NCBI RefSeq assembly: GCF_900113285.1
Contig: NZ_FOOT01000003.1
Coordinates: 372,001 to 436,000, forward strand
Reading direction: 5' to 3'
Source of the DNA: Pontibacter chinhatensis
Lineage (GTDB): Bacteria; Bacteroidota; Bacteroidia; Cytophagales; Hymenobacteraceae
Length of the DNA stretch: 64,000 nucleotides
The translations under genes were made by a program, and so were the position numbers. This document shows, one piece after another, positions 18,300-27,069 of the stretch. Below the pieces are notes generated by a model, which worked only from the letters and a program-made list of their open reading frames with translations, was not told the origin of the DNA and did no database searches. Position 1 is the first letter of the stretch, and each line of letters starts with the position of its first letter.

Positions 18300-18376
18300 G
18301 AGCGCTTGTGTTTGAGATTAAGGGGTACGGCTACGTAATGATACGAGACCGACAAACGTAAGTGACGGCCAATCTG

Positions 18377-19504
18377 CTACTCCAGCATCAGGTCCAGCGT
18401 GATCTGGTCGGCAAGCAGCTTGCCCTTGTCCGTCAGGTATAAAACGTTATCCGCTATACGTGCCAGGTCCTTTTGCTGCAACTCCTGCAAGTATACTCGG
18501 TGGGATGCCTGCACGTCATACGCATACTTATCGCGCAGCAGGGCCAAATCGCAGCCCCAGGTGGTGCGCAGCGTGGTCAGCAGGTAATCGTTGGCCTGGT
18601 CGGCGAGCGTAAGTTCCTCTATCTCTGCCGGAATAATACTTTCGCTGATGGCGGCGGTATACTTGCGGTTGTTGGCTACGTTGTACTGCCGGCTGTGGCC
18701 ATTAAACGAGTGCGCGCTGGGGCCCACGCCCAAGTAATGCACGCCGCGCCAGTAGTTGCTGTTGTGCCTCGACTCAAAGCCCGGCTTACAGAAGTTGGAG
18801 ATCTCGTACTGCACAAAGCCGTGCTGCGCCATCTGCGCCAGCAGTAGCTCGAATTGCTGTGCCGTATAGTCGTCCTCAGATGGTTTGAACTTGCCTTTCT
18901 TGCTCCAGCGGCCCAGCGCCGTGTCAGGCTCTATGGTGAGGGCATAGCAGGAAACGTGCTGTACGTTAAGCGAGAAAAGCGTTTCCAGGTCGTTTAGCCA
19001 GATGCCATGGTCCGGGGCCGGTATGCCGTAAATCAGATCCACGGTGATGTTGTCGAAGCCAGCGGCCTGGGCATCTCTTACGCACTGCAGGCTTTCGGTG
19101 GCATTGTGGGCGCGGTTCATCAGGCGCAGGTGCGGCTCATGAAACGACTGCAAGCCTATACTTAAACGGTTGATACCGGCGGCCCTCAGCTCCTGCAGCT
19201 TCTCCGGCTTCAGGTCGTCGGGGTTGGCCTCCAGGGTTATTTCGGCATCCTCCGAAACTATAAATAAGCCTTTTATGGTTTGTAGCAAAAGCTGCAGCTC
19301 TGCCTGCGTCAGCAGCGACGGGGTGCCGCCCCCAAAGTAAATGGTCTTTACCTCCTGGTCCTGCAGGTAGCTCCGGCGCAGCTCCAGCTCGCGGGAAATG
19401 GCCTGTATGGTGACTTCCTTGTGGCCCATGGAGGTGCTAAAGTGGAAGTCGCAGTAATGGCAGGCCTGTTTGCAGAACGGGATATGTAAGTAGATGCCGG
19501 ACAC
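18377..19504 (-). CDS. hemW: Radical SAM heme chaperone HemW
   Basis: A 375-residue radical SAM enzyme. The iron-sulfur motif C11-x3-C15-x2-C18 lies in IPFCKQACHYCDFHF; the position where HemN has a fourth Cys is Phe, which marks HemW rather than the coproporphyrinogen dehydrogenase HemN. Other family motifs: YFGGGTPSLL, ANPDDL, RLSIGLQSF, DLIYGIP and the C-terminal HemN_C-type helices. HemW inserts heme into apo-proteins. It is often annotated as coproporphyrinogen oxidase in error. Monocistronic. Confidence 0.93.
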   Translation of the reverse strand: MSGIYLHIPFCKQACHYCDFHFSTSMGHKEVTIQAISRELELRRSYLQDQEVKTIYFGGGTPSLLTQAELQLLLQTIKGLFIVSEDAEITLEANPDDLKPEKLQELRAAGINRLSIGLQSFHEPHLRLMNRAHNATESLQCVRDAQAAGFDNITVDLIYGIPAPDHGIWLNDLETLFSLNVQHVSCYALTIEPDTALGRWSKKGKFKPSEDDYTAQQFELLLAQMAQHGFVQYEISNFCKPGFESRHNSNYWRGVHYLGVGPSAHSFNGHSRQYNVANNRKYTAAISESIIPAEIEELTLADQANDYLLTTLRTTWGCDLALLRDKYAYDVQASHRVYLQELQQKDLARIADNVLYLTDKGKLLADQITLDLMLE

Positions 19505-19586
19505 TGATTAGCTAGTTAAGAGATTAAAATGCTGATGGTCTGTAAACTGTGCTTTCACTAAAAGTATAAAGTATACCAGAAGCTTT

Positions 19587-19594
19587 TACCTTTG
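19587..19594 (+). promoter_or_regulatory. Possible -7 box for the Omp85-like gene
   Basis: TACCTTTG matches TAnnTTTG and lies 83 bp before the ATG at 19677. No TTG is found at the expected -33 spacing; the region upstream is filled by AAGTATA repeats. Confidence 0.35.
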
Positions 19595-19676
19595 CAGGCA
19601 TGAAGTATAAACCGGGCGCTGTTGTGTCACCCTACATCCTTTAACAATTTAGCCCTCTAACAGTTCAACCGCACAA

Positions 19677-21494
19677 ATGTACAAAATAGCTGCCTTCCTG
19701 CTTTGCCTGCTGCTGCCCCTGTTGTGGCCGGAGCAGGCGCGCGCGCAGGGGGCGCAGCCCGATACCGCAGCGCAAAAGCAGGCCAGGAAGCCGGAGGAGA
19801 AACAGCCGGAGCGGGCGGCCAGGGTGCAGCTCTCGGTAAAGGCATCAGACAAAGAGGGCGCGCAGGTGCTGCGGCAGTATAACTTCCGGCAGGCCCTGCC
19901 CGACTCGGCCGAGGCGGTGAAGGAGGTGCGGGCGCTGGTGTACAGGCTGCAGCAGGACGCCTACCTGCTGGCCTCCGCCGACAGTTTATACTTTGGCCCG
20001 GACACGCTCCACGTGAAACTTCATATAGGACAGCCTTTTGCGTGGGCGCAGCTGCGCAACGGCAACCTGGGCGAGGGGATACTGATGGAGGCCGGCTTCA
20101 GGGAGAAGTTTTACCACAACGTGCCCTTCCGGCCAGCCGAGTTCGTAAAGCTGCAGCAGCGCCTGCTGAATTATGCCGAGCGCAACGGCTATCCCTTCGC
20201 CCAGGTATGGCTCGACTCAGTAAGTATAGAGGGGAACAAAGTATCGGCCACGCTGATGGTAGAGAAGGCCTTTGCCGTAACCTACGACACGCTGGAGATT
20301 GTGGGCAAGTCCAGGACGCAGCCTAAGTTTCTGATGCGCTACCTGCAGCTCTTGCCCGGCCAGCTCTACAACCAAGACCAGATAAATGCCTCTGAGCGCA
20401 TGCTCACGCAGCTGCCCTACATCAAATCGACGCAGCCGGCACAGGTGCGCTTCACCAGCGACAAAGCCAAAGTATACTATTTCCTGGAAGACAGGCAGGC
20501 CAACCAGATTGACGGCGTGGTGGGCTTTCTGCCAGACCCGAACCGGGAGGGAAAGCTGCTGATAACCGGCGAGGCAAACCTGAATATTCGTAATATCAGG
20601 GGCTCGGGCAAGCAACTGGGGCTGCAGTGGCGACGCGTAAGCGCAGGCTCTGTGGTGCTCAACGGCGAGTACCTGCACCCTAACTTCCTGGGTAGCCCGT
20701 TTGAGGTGGGCACCAAGTTCAGCCTGCTCAAACAAGACTCCACGTTCATCACGGTGCAGCCACGCCTGCAGGTGGGCTACTATACATTAAAGTATGGCAA
20801 GTTCAGCCTGTTTACCGAGTGGCGGAACTCGCGCCTGCTCTCGGAGGTAAGCCCGCAGCGGCTGCAGCAGCTCGACCTGGCCGACGCCCAGACAACCACC
20901 TACGGCCTCAACTACCTTTGGAACAACCTGGACGACTTTTACTTCCCGCGCCGGGGCAGGCTGCTGGAGCTGCAGTTTGCGGCAGGCACCAAGAAGCTGC
21001 TGCGGAGCGCCGAACTGGAGAAAAGCTTCTACGACACGCTGGATATGAAAACCTCCCAGCTAAGCCTGAGCCTAAGGCTGGAGAACTTCCTGCGGCTGAG
21101 CAAGAACAGCTCCCTGCTGACAAGACTGCGCGGCGAGGCCATCCTGAACGATCAGATTTTTCTAAATGATATGTACCGCCTGGGCGGGCTCTCCTCCATC
21201 CGCGGCTTCGACGATTACTTTTTCTATGCCAGCAGCTACGCCGTGGGCACCCTGGAGTACCGCCTCTTCACCGACTCCGATTCCTACGCCCTCCTGTTCT
21301 ACGACCAAGGCTACTACCGGCGCGATCTGGAGCAAAGTTCTAACGAAGATTATCCCTTCGGTGTAGGCGCGGGTATCAGCTTTAGCACAGGCGCGGGTAT
21401 CTTTCAGCTGGTTTACTCGCTCGGGCAATCAACGCAACAACCGCTATCATTCAAGTATTCCAAGATACACTTTGGCATAACTAGTAAATTTTAG
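19677..21494 (+). CDS. Omp85 family outer-membrane protein (BamA/TamA-like)
   Basis: A 605-residue outer-membrane protein. Signal peptide 1-23 ends at ARAQ. A low-complexity Gln/Lys/Glu-rich linker is followed by two to three POTRA-like segments (about 60-270, with FAVTYDTLEIVGKSRTQPKFLMRYLQLLPGQLYNQDQINASE) and a 16-strand-type barrel (about 280-605) containing the surface-antigen core (NNLDDFYFPRRGRLLELQF, GGLSSIRGFDDYF). It ends in Phe (FGITSKF), a proper beta-signal. It probably assists insertion or secretion of outer-membrane proteins. At 605 residues it is shorter than BamA (five POTRAs), so TamA-like or an accessory paralogue is more likely. Confidence 0.87.
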   Translation: MYKIAAFLLCLLLPLLWPEQARAQGAQPDTAAQKQARKPEEKQPERAARVQLSVKASDKEGAQVLRQYNFRQALPDSAEAVKEVRALVYRLQQDAYLLASADSLYFGPDTLHVKLHIGQPFAWAQLRNGNLGEGILMEAGFREKFYHNVPFRPAEFVKLQQRLLNYAERNGYPFAQVWLDSVSIEGNKVSATLMVEKAFAVTYDTLEIVGKSRTQPKFLMRYLQLLPGQLYNQDQINASERMLTQLPYIKSTQPAQVRFTSDKAKVYYFLEDRQANQIDGVVGFLPDPNREGKLLITGEANLNIRNIRGSGKQLGLQWRRVSAGSVVLNGEYLHPNFLGSPFEVGTKFSLLKQDSTFITVQPRLQVGYYTLKYGKFSLFTEWRNSRLLSEVSPQRLQQLDLADAQTTTYGLNYLWNNLDDFYFPRRGRLLELQFAAGTKKLLRSAELEKSFYDTLDMKTSQLSLSLRLENFLRLSKNSSLLTRLRGEAILNDQIFLNDMYRLGGLSSIRGFDDYFFYASSYAVGTLEYRLFTDSDSYALLFYDQGYYRRDLEQSSNEDYPFGVGAGISFSTGAGIFQLVYSLGQSTQQPLSFKYSKIHFGITSKF

Positions 21495-21533
21495 AAAAAG
21501 CCGAACATTTTACGTGTTTTTAGGTACACATAC

Positions 21534-21564
21534 TTGCTTGGCAAATATATTTAATATACTTTTG
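21534..21564 (+). promoter_or_regulatory. Promoter of tRNA-fMet
   Basis: TTG (21534-21536) and TACTTTTG (21557-21564) with 20-nt spacing, the same arrangement as the rplU promoter. The tRNA begins 14 nt after the -7 box. The box overlaps a TATACTT copy. Confidence 0.7.
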
Positions 21565-21578
21565 CATCATCATAACAG

Positions 21579-21651
<73 letters not shown>

Positions 21652-21660
21652 CCTCAGAGA

Positions 21661-21690
21661 AAGGCCTGACTCAGAATTGAGTCAGGCCTT
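21661..21690 (+). terminator. Terminator after tRNA-fMet
   Basis: A perfect 13-bp stem AAGGCCTGACTCA (21661-21673) with 21678-21690, loop GAAT, followed by TTGTTTTTTT. Confidence 0.9.
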
Positions 21691-21770
21691 TTGTTTTTTT
21701 ATACTTTGGGCACCATCTCCCTCACAAAACCCCGAAGTATAAACACTGCCTGAAAAGTATACCGGCGACA

Positions 21771-23294
21771 CTAGCTTCTGCGCACCGCCACTGCCACGTC
21801 GGTCTTAACCGGAGGCAGGCGCAGCAGCAACCCGGGGGCGGAAGTATGCTGAACAATCGTTGCTATCTTTTTGCCTTCCCAGGTATCCCAGTACGTGATG
21901 CGGTATTTCCCCTGGGCCATACCTGGTAGCTGTACTTGCGCCGTCAGCGGCGCGGCCTCCTGGTTTAGTGTTTCCATGCCATCGGCTCTCTTTTGGCTGC
22001 TGTCCGTGCGGAGCAGCCACAGCACGGCCTGTTTCTCATCAGCGCAGGCAAAGACGGCAAAAGCAGAATCGCTCACCAGCACCTCCTTGTTTAAATTTCT
22101 CCTTCGGAAGGCCTTCCAATCAATCAGCTTTACGAACTCGGCCATACTTTTCTGGGCGCGGCGCATGCCATGGGTGAGGCAATGCGGATGGCGGTTGGGC
22201 CAGCGCATGCCTCCGCCCGCTGCGCCGGAAGCCAGATGCGCCCACTGCATGTGCCGGAAGTACTCATCATCAAAATACTCCGGGAAGGTGATGTGCTTGT
22301 CCTTGAAGGAGTGGATAGGACCGTGCTCGCTGTCAAAAAAAGGGCGGTTGCCCTGTAGGTGCTCCAATGCCTGGCGCACGAGTTGCCCAGTGCAGATGGC
22401 AGAGGCAACCGTGTCTCTGGGGTCGTTGATGGTGGCGGCGTCGTAAAAGTGCGTGCTGGCAAAGTCGAGCGTTGGGTGCCGGAAAATCACATCTGCCACA
22501 TCCGGGTGCTCATCCAGCACCGGCCCGTACAGCGACACCGTTTGAGGATGGCTACGGCCGTAAAGCCGTAGTTCCGTATCGCGCAGGTGCTGGCTCAGTT
22601 CCTTTACAAAGCCGCCAAACACCTCTGTTCTGCCACCGGCATGGGCAGGATGGATCTCGTTCCACAGGTCCCAGGCAAACAGCACGCCGCTCCCGCCCCA
22701 GCGCTCGGTGGCAAAGCTCAACCTGTTCTTGATGGCCTGTAGCGTGTCGGGGCAAAGGAGCCATTCCGAACGGTCTTTGCAGGGGCCTCCGTTTTGGTGG
22801 TTGTAGGGGTGATGTCTCCAGTTAAGCCACATCCAGAAAGTGTCCACGGGCGTGAGTAAAATGCGAATTCCATACTTGGCGCACAGGCGGAAAAGGTCAT
22901 CCCAAAGCTGCACCATGCTTGGGGAGAAGGTGCCTGCAGGCTTCTCGAAGTATCGGTGGCGCCCCTGCGCGTATTCCAGCATCAGGCGCAGGCAGGTAAC
23001 GCCATGTCCGGCCAGCCATGCCAGGTGCCCCTCTACCTGCTGCAGGTTCTTTCTGCGGAAGAGTCCTTCAAAATCGGGCCAGGTGATGGCGTCGTTTTGC
23101 CCGATGGGTGTCCAGGAATCACCAGCCTCAGTTACAAAGTATGGAGCCTCTGAAGCTACCTGGATCCAAGGTAGATCCGGCTCTAGCGCAAAAGCAGGGA
23201 ACCCATTTTTCTTTTCTAGGCTAGTTTCTCTGGCCCCTTTTGTCTCGCCGGCTTTGCTGCCTGCCCGGGGCATGGGCTGCTCAGTGGACTCCAT
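21771..23294 (-). CDS. GH5-like glycoside hydrolase without signal peptide
   Basis: A protein of about 507 residues with a (beta/alpha)8 glycosidase pattern. After a charged N-terminal tail comes a domain with WLAGHGVTCLRLML, the acid/base Glu in FAWDLWNEIHPAH and the candidate nucleophile Glu in FFDSEHGPIHSF; both lie in GH5/clan A contexts. A C-terminal beta domain (about 400-507) ends VKTDVAVAVRRS. There is no signal peptide or lipobox, unusual for this class. The start is uncertain: ATG 23294 overlaps glf by 14 nt, ATG 23330 by 50 nt. It is the last gene of the glycosyltransferase-glf operon, so it may act on an envelope glycan or its precursor. Confidence 0.72.
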   Translation of the reverse strand: MESTEQPMPRAGSKAGETKGARETSLEKKNGFPAFALEPDLPWIQVASEAPYFVTEAGDSWTPIGQNDAITWPDFEGLFRRKNLQQVEGHLAWLAGHGVTCLRLMLEYAQGRHRYFEKPAGTFSPSMVQLWDDLFRLCAKYGIRILLTPVDTFWMWLNWRHHPYNHQNGGPCKDRSEWLLCPDTLQAIKNRLSFATERWGGSGVLFAWDLWNEIHPAHAGGRTEVFGGFVKELSQHLRDTELRLYGRSHPQTVSLYGPVLDEHPDVADVIFRHPTLDFASTHFYDAATINDPRDTVASAICTGQLVRQALEHLQGNRPFFDSEHGPIHSFKDKHITFPEYFDDEYFRHMQWAHLASGAAGGGMRWPNRHPHCLTHGMRRAQKSMAEFVKLIDWKAFRRRNLNKEVLVSDSAFAVFACADEKQAVLWLLRTDSSQKRADGMETLNQEAAPLTAQVQLPGMAQGKYRITYWDTWEGKKIATIVQHTSAPGLLLRLPPVKTDVAVAVRRS

Positions 23295-24471
23295 TTTTAC
23301 TGACGTTCGTGATGGTGCCGTTCCATACATTACTTTCTATAACCGGCTTCTTTGGCGCATCAGTTAAGGCGCCTCGTTGTTCCCCTTTAGCAAGCTTCTT
23401 AAAAAGCGTGAGTGCCTGCGCCACTACCTGATCCATGTTATAGTATTTATAGGTAGCCAGCCGGCCCACAAAGTATACGTTTGGGGTAGCGTCGGCTAGA
23501 GCCTTGTACTGGTTGTAGATCTCGGCGTTCTCAGGGCGTGGCACAGGGTAATAGGGATCGCCTTCCGCCTGCGGGTATTCATACACGATGCTGGTCTTTT
23601 GGTGCTGCTGCCCTGTCAGGTACTTAAACTCCGTGATGCGGGTAAAGGCGTGCTCGTTGGGGTAGTTGACCACGGCCACCGGGAGGTGCACGGGTTTGTC
23701 CAGCGTTTCGTGCCGGAACTCCAGCGAGCGGTACGGTAGTTTGCCGTAGCGGTAACCGAAGTACTCATCCACCGGGCCGGTGTAAATCATCTCCCGGAAC
23801 GGTATCATGCCTACTATATCCTTGTAGTCGGTGTTAAGCATGATTTTGATATTGGGGTGGCTCAGCAGTTTTTCGAACAGGGCGGTGTAGCCGTGCAGCG
23901 GCATGGCCTGGTACGTATCGGTAAAGTAGCGGTCATCGCGGCTGGTGCGCACCGGCACCCGCGCGGTCACGGACTTGTCAAGTTCTGAGGGGTCCATGCC
24001 CCATTGCTTGCGGGTATAGTTGCGGAAGAACTTTTCGTACAGCTCCCGCCCCACCCGGCTCACTACCACATCTTCCGAGGTACGGACCGGTGATACTTCC
24101 TCCGCCACAGACTTGAAGAAGCCGTCCACATCGAAAGCAGTCAGGCTCAGGCCATAGAGCTTGTTGATGGTGTCGAGGTTGATGGGAATTGGCACGAGTT
24201 GCCCATCCACGCTGGCCAGCACCCGGTGCTCGTAAGGCCGCCACGCCGTAAACTGCGATAGGTATTCGAACACCTCCCTGGAGTTGGTGTGGAAGATGTG
24301 CGGGCCATACTTGTGCATCAGTATTCCCTCCTCGTTATAGTGGTCGTAAGCGTTGCCGGCAATATGGTTTCGCTTGTCGATGATTAGCACTTTCTTATTA
24401 AGCTGCGAGGCCAGCCGCTCAGCCAGCACGCTTCCTGCAAAGCCGGCTCCTACGATCAAGAAATCAAACAT
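23281..24471 (-). CDS. glf: UDP-galactopyranose mutase
   Basis: A 396-residue FAD enzyme interconverting UDP-galactopyranose and UDP-galactofuranose, the precursor for galactofuranose-containing glycans. The N-terminal Rossmann motif is FLIVGAGFAGSVLAERLA, followed by the family signature GNAYDHYNEEGILMHKYGPHIFHT, the substrate loop region RKQWGMDPSEL, and VYFVGRLATYKYYNMDQVVAQAL at the C-terminus with the FAD/substrate residues. It lies between a glycosyltransferase (15 bp upstream) and the GH5-like gene (overlapping), forming a three-gene operon. Confidence 0.95.
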   Translation of the reverse strand: MFDFLIVGAGFAGSVLAERLASQLNKKVLIIDKRNHIAGNAYDHYNEEGILMHKYGPHIFHTNSREVFEYLSQFTAWRPYEHRVLASVDGQLVPIPINLDTINKLYGLSLTAFDVDGFFKSVAEEVSPVRTSEDVVVSRVGRELYEKFFRNYTRKQWGMDPSELDKSVTARVPVRTSRDDRYFTDTYQAMPLHGYTALFEKLLSHPNIKIMLNTDYKDIVGMIPFREMIYTGPVDEYFGYRYGKLPYRSLEFRHETLDKPVHLPVAVVNYPNEHAFTRITEFKYLTGQQHQKTSIVYEYPQAEGDPYYPVPRPENAEIYNQYKALADATPNVYFVGRLATYKYYNMDQVVAQALTLFKKLAKGEQRGALTDAPKKPVIESNVWNGTITNVSKNGVH

Positions 24472-24486
24472 ACCTCCAGCCCTGCC

Positions 24487-25734
24487 TTAAACCTGCTTCT
24501 TCTCCTGTATCGCCTCTGCCATTAGCTCCACCATGCCGTGCCAGGTTTGGTCCCAGGACATGTCCTGCATGAAAGCCTCCACTTTTTGCTGCCACTCCCG
24601 GTTGTCCTGTTGCAACAGGGCTGCTTCTACGGCCTGAATAAAGGTTGGTGCCGTGCCGGCGATGTGTATCAAGCCCTCTTTGCCGTAAGGACGCACGACA
24701 TCACGAATAGGAGTAGATACCACAGGTTTGCCAGCCGCCAGGTACTCGGGAGTCTTGGTGGGGCTGATGAAAGCCGTGGACTCGTTGAGGGCAAAAGGTA
24801 GCAAGGCCACCTGCCATCCGCTAATGTAAGCCGGTAGCTCCCGGTAGGATTTGCTCCCCAGGTAATGGATGTTAGGCCGCTGCGGCAGTGAGGCCGGGTC
24901 AATTTTCACTACCGGGCCAATCATAACCAGCTGCCAATCCAGCCGGGCATCGGCTAATGCTGCCAGCAGGTCAATATCCATGCGTTCATCTATCACCCCG
25001 AAAAAGCCGAGTCGTGGCGCTGGTATATCTTTCTGGTCAGAAGGTGGCGTTAATGTGTGCTTGGCCTGTGCGAAATGGTCTTTGTCGATGCTGCTCGGGA
25101 AAGCCTTCACGGCAGGATGTTGTTTCTGTTTTGCCTCAAATAGGCTTTGTCCCCCGGTAAACACCAAGTCGGCAGTTTTAAACAGCTCCTGCTCCAGTTC
25201 TTTCAGGCGCGGCGGTGCAAACTTAAAGGCCGAAAGCTCGTCCATGCAGTCGTATACCGTGAGAACAGGCTCTAAGTGCCTGGTAAAGCCAAGGGCCATA
25301 GGCGTGTAATACCAGAGGATGTGTTCCGCTACTTTGTGTTCGGTAAAGAGCTGATTTAACAAGCGGTGCTGTATGGCTTCTATCTCCTCCTCCTGCAGGC
25401 CATGCGGCAGGTGCGGTATTGCCAACAACAAATTGCCCTCTCTGTAACAGGTGCTTAGGTAGGGCACCTGTACATGCTCAAATACCGGCTCTTCTACAAA
25501 GAACACACGTGCATGGCGGGCAAAACGGGAAAGCAGGTGCTGCGGGCGCTGGTAAACAAAGTCCCAGCGCAGGTGCGAAAGGCAAACTACATCTGGGAAT
25601 TGCTGCATAAGACCTTCCACCTTGGCTGTATCTTGCTTCTTGTGCTTGCCGGTGGGTGTGTTGTTGCCTGCAGCTACTGAGGGGGCAGTATTCTCTCCAC
25701 TCTTTACGAGCGGTTCTGGCGTATCTTTGAACAT
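24487..25734 (-). CDS. GT-B type glycosyltransferase
   Basis: A 415-residue protein with a GT-B layout. A disordered N-terminal 35 residues precedes DVVCLSHLRWDFVYQRPQHLLSRFA, a motif seen in teichuronic/exopolysaccharide-type transferases. The C-terminal domain has LGFFGVIDERMDIDLL, VMIGPV and the nucleotide-sugar region ISPTKTPEYLAAGKPVVSTPI with the conserved E-x(7)-type pattern. It has no transmembrane segment. As first gene of the operon with glf, it might use UDP-galactofuranose or build the glycan that contains it; donor and acceptor are not determined. Confidence 0.85.
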   Translation of the reverse strand: MFKDTPEPLVKSGENTAPSVAAGNNTPTGKHKKQDTAKVEGLMQQFPDVVCLSHLRWDFVYQRPQHLLSRFARHARVFFVEEPVFEHVQVPYLSTCYREGNLLLAIPHLPHGLQEEEIEAIQHRLLNQLFTEHKVAEHILWYYTPMALGFTRHLEPVLTVYDCMDELSAFKFAPPRLKELEQELFKTADLVFTGGQSLFEAKQKQHPAVKAFPSSIDKDHFAQAKHTLTPPSDQKDIPAPRLGFFGVIDERMDIDLLAALADARLDWQLVMIGPVVKIDPASLPQRPNIHYLGSKSYRELPAYISGWQVALLPFALNESTAFISPTKTPEYLAAGKPVVSTPIRDVVRPYGKEGLIHIAGTAPTFIQAVEAALLQQDNREWQQKVEAFMQDMSWDQTWHGMVELMAEAIQEKKQV

Positions 25735-25963
25735 AAGTTTGTTTTCTTAAAGTGTGGGGTGGCTTCAGATGCAGCAACAGAATGTCTAGCGGCAACTGAT
25801 TCTGTTAGTACGAGATCTATTAGAAAAAGTCAAGCCTAGCGCAGTATGTGTAAATTTGCGAGCTGCGCTCAGATTGGGAAAACCGTCCTATTGCTGTTGC
25901 CATAGTGGCAGGGGCAACTGGGTATGGGAAAAGGGAACGTAATAGATTAGCTTTGGGGTAAAC

Positions 25964-26704
25964 ATGATACTGGTCGTGGAGGCAGAGGCTGAAGAATCCC
26001 TAGAAAAAGAGCAAAAGAAGGTAGCAGGTATAGGTGTACAGAATGAGCGTTCGCTGCACGCGGCCCTAAAGCAGTGGTATGCGCAGCCAGCGGATCAGTT
26101 TGAGGTGCCTTTGAATGGGTACTTTATTGATCTGGTGCGGGGCGGGCAGTTAGTAGAGATACAGACGCGAAATTTCTCAGCCATCCGGCAAAAGCTGGAG
26201 GTGCTGGTACAAGAGCATCCGGTGCACCTGCTTCATCCTGTCACGCTTGAGAAGTGGGTGCTACAGGTAGATACGACGGGCACAAAAATAAAATCAAGGC
26301 GCAAGTCCCCATTTCGCGGCAGCCTGACAGACATATTCGAGGAACTGGTGCGTATTCCGGAGCTCATCAAGCACGAGAACTTTACGATGGAGTTTCCGAT
26401 GATACGGGAAGAGGAGGTCCGCTGCCGCGATGGCAAGGGCAGCAAACACCGGAAGCGCGAAAGTATAAAAGACAGGAAACTGCTGGAGGTGGTGAGCTCC
26501 CACCGCTTTACAAGCGCCGCCGATTTTCTCTGTTTCATCCCTGAGTATTTACCACGTCCCTTTTCGAATAAAACACTGTCGGCGGCCTTGGCCTTACCAC
26601 TTTACCGCTGCCGGCAAATAACCTATTGTCTGCGCAAGATGGGTGCCCTTGAGGTGGTGGGTAAACAGCGGAACGAGCTTCTGTTCGACACTATCTCAGC
26701 TTAA
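25964..26704 (+). CDS. Uncharacterised protein with PD-(D/E)XK-like core and winged-helix end
   Basis: A 246-residue soluble protein. The region NERSLHAALKQWY...FIDLVRGGQLVEIQTRNF (28-71) gives Glu28, Asp56, Glu65 and Gln67, spaced like a PD-(D/E)XK nuclease core in which the final Lys is Gln. The C-terminal 70 residues (FTSAADFLCFIPEYL ... YCLRKMGALEVVGKQ) look like a winged helix. A basic linker (SKHRKRESIKDRK) separates the halves. This would suit a DNA-binding or DNA-cleaving protein, but the call rests on motif spacing only. It is monocistronic, divergent from the glycosyltransferase operon, with a TAAATTTG box at 25851-25858. Confidence 0.5.
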   Translation: MILVVEAEAEESLEKEQKKVAGIGVQNERSLHAALKQWYAQPADQFEVPLNGYFIDLVRGGQLVEIQTRNFSAIRQKLEVLVQEHPVHLLHPVTLEKWVLQVDTTGTKIKSRRKSPFRGSLTDIFEELVRIPELIKHENFTMEFPMIREEEVRCRDGKGSKHRKRESIKDRKLLEVVSSHRFTSAADFLCFIPEYLPRPFSNKTLSAALALPLYRCRQITYCLRKMGALEVVGKQRNELLFDTISA

Positions 26705-26738
26705 TCTTCCTTATTTCTCCTATAGCTATCTCGCCTGT

Positions 26739-26774
26739 AGCGCCGCCTGATTCAACACCGAGTCAGGCGGCGCT
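26739..26774 (+). terminator. Terminator of the PD-(D/E)XK-like gene
   Basis: A perfect 12-bp GC-rich stem AGCGCCGCCTGA (26739-26750) with 26763-26774, followed by a run of seven T. Confidence 0.9.
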
Positions 26775-27069
26775 GTTTTTTTGCATGGATGGTGTTTCGG
26801 AGGTGCAACACAATTTGCAGGAATACAGCACGTTAAGTATCTGTAGATGATAAAAAGCAAAGAAGTGTTGTAACCTTTTAAAGAGTTTGGCACTAGAGGT
26901 AAAGGGCGGCGTGGCCTCTGTTTCCTGCTGCGGTTGTCCCTGTGCCTTTTTTCTCCCTCGCCCAGTGTATAGTTGGGCCGATACCGGGCCACGCTTGTGT
27001 ATCTTAATATATATGATTTTCGTAATACAAAAACGCTGAGCCTATAGATCACCCTTAACTACTATCTTG
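26775..27069. other. Gene-free interval upstream of surface protein 1
   Basis: About 295 bp holding the promoter region of the first large surface protein. The 60 bases before the start are AT-rich (TTAATATATATGATTTTCG). No clear TAnnTTTG box or operator was identified. Confidence 0.4.

Noticed and set aside
18377..19504. Coproporphyrinogen III dehydrogenase (HemN)
   Set aside because: The fourth cysteine typical of HemN is Phe here, and the length fits HemW.
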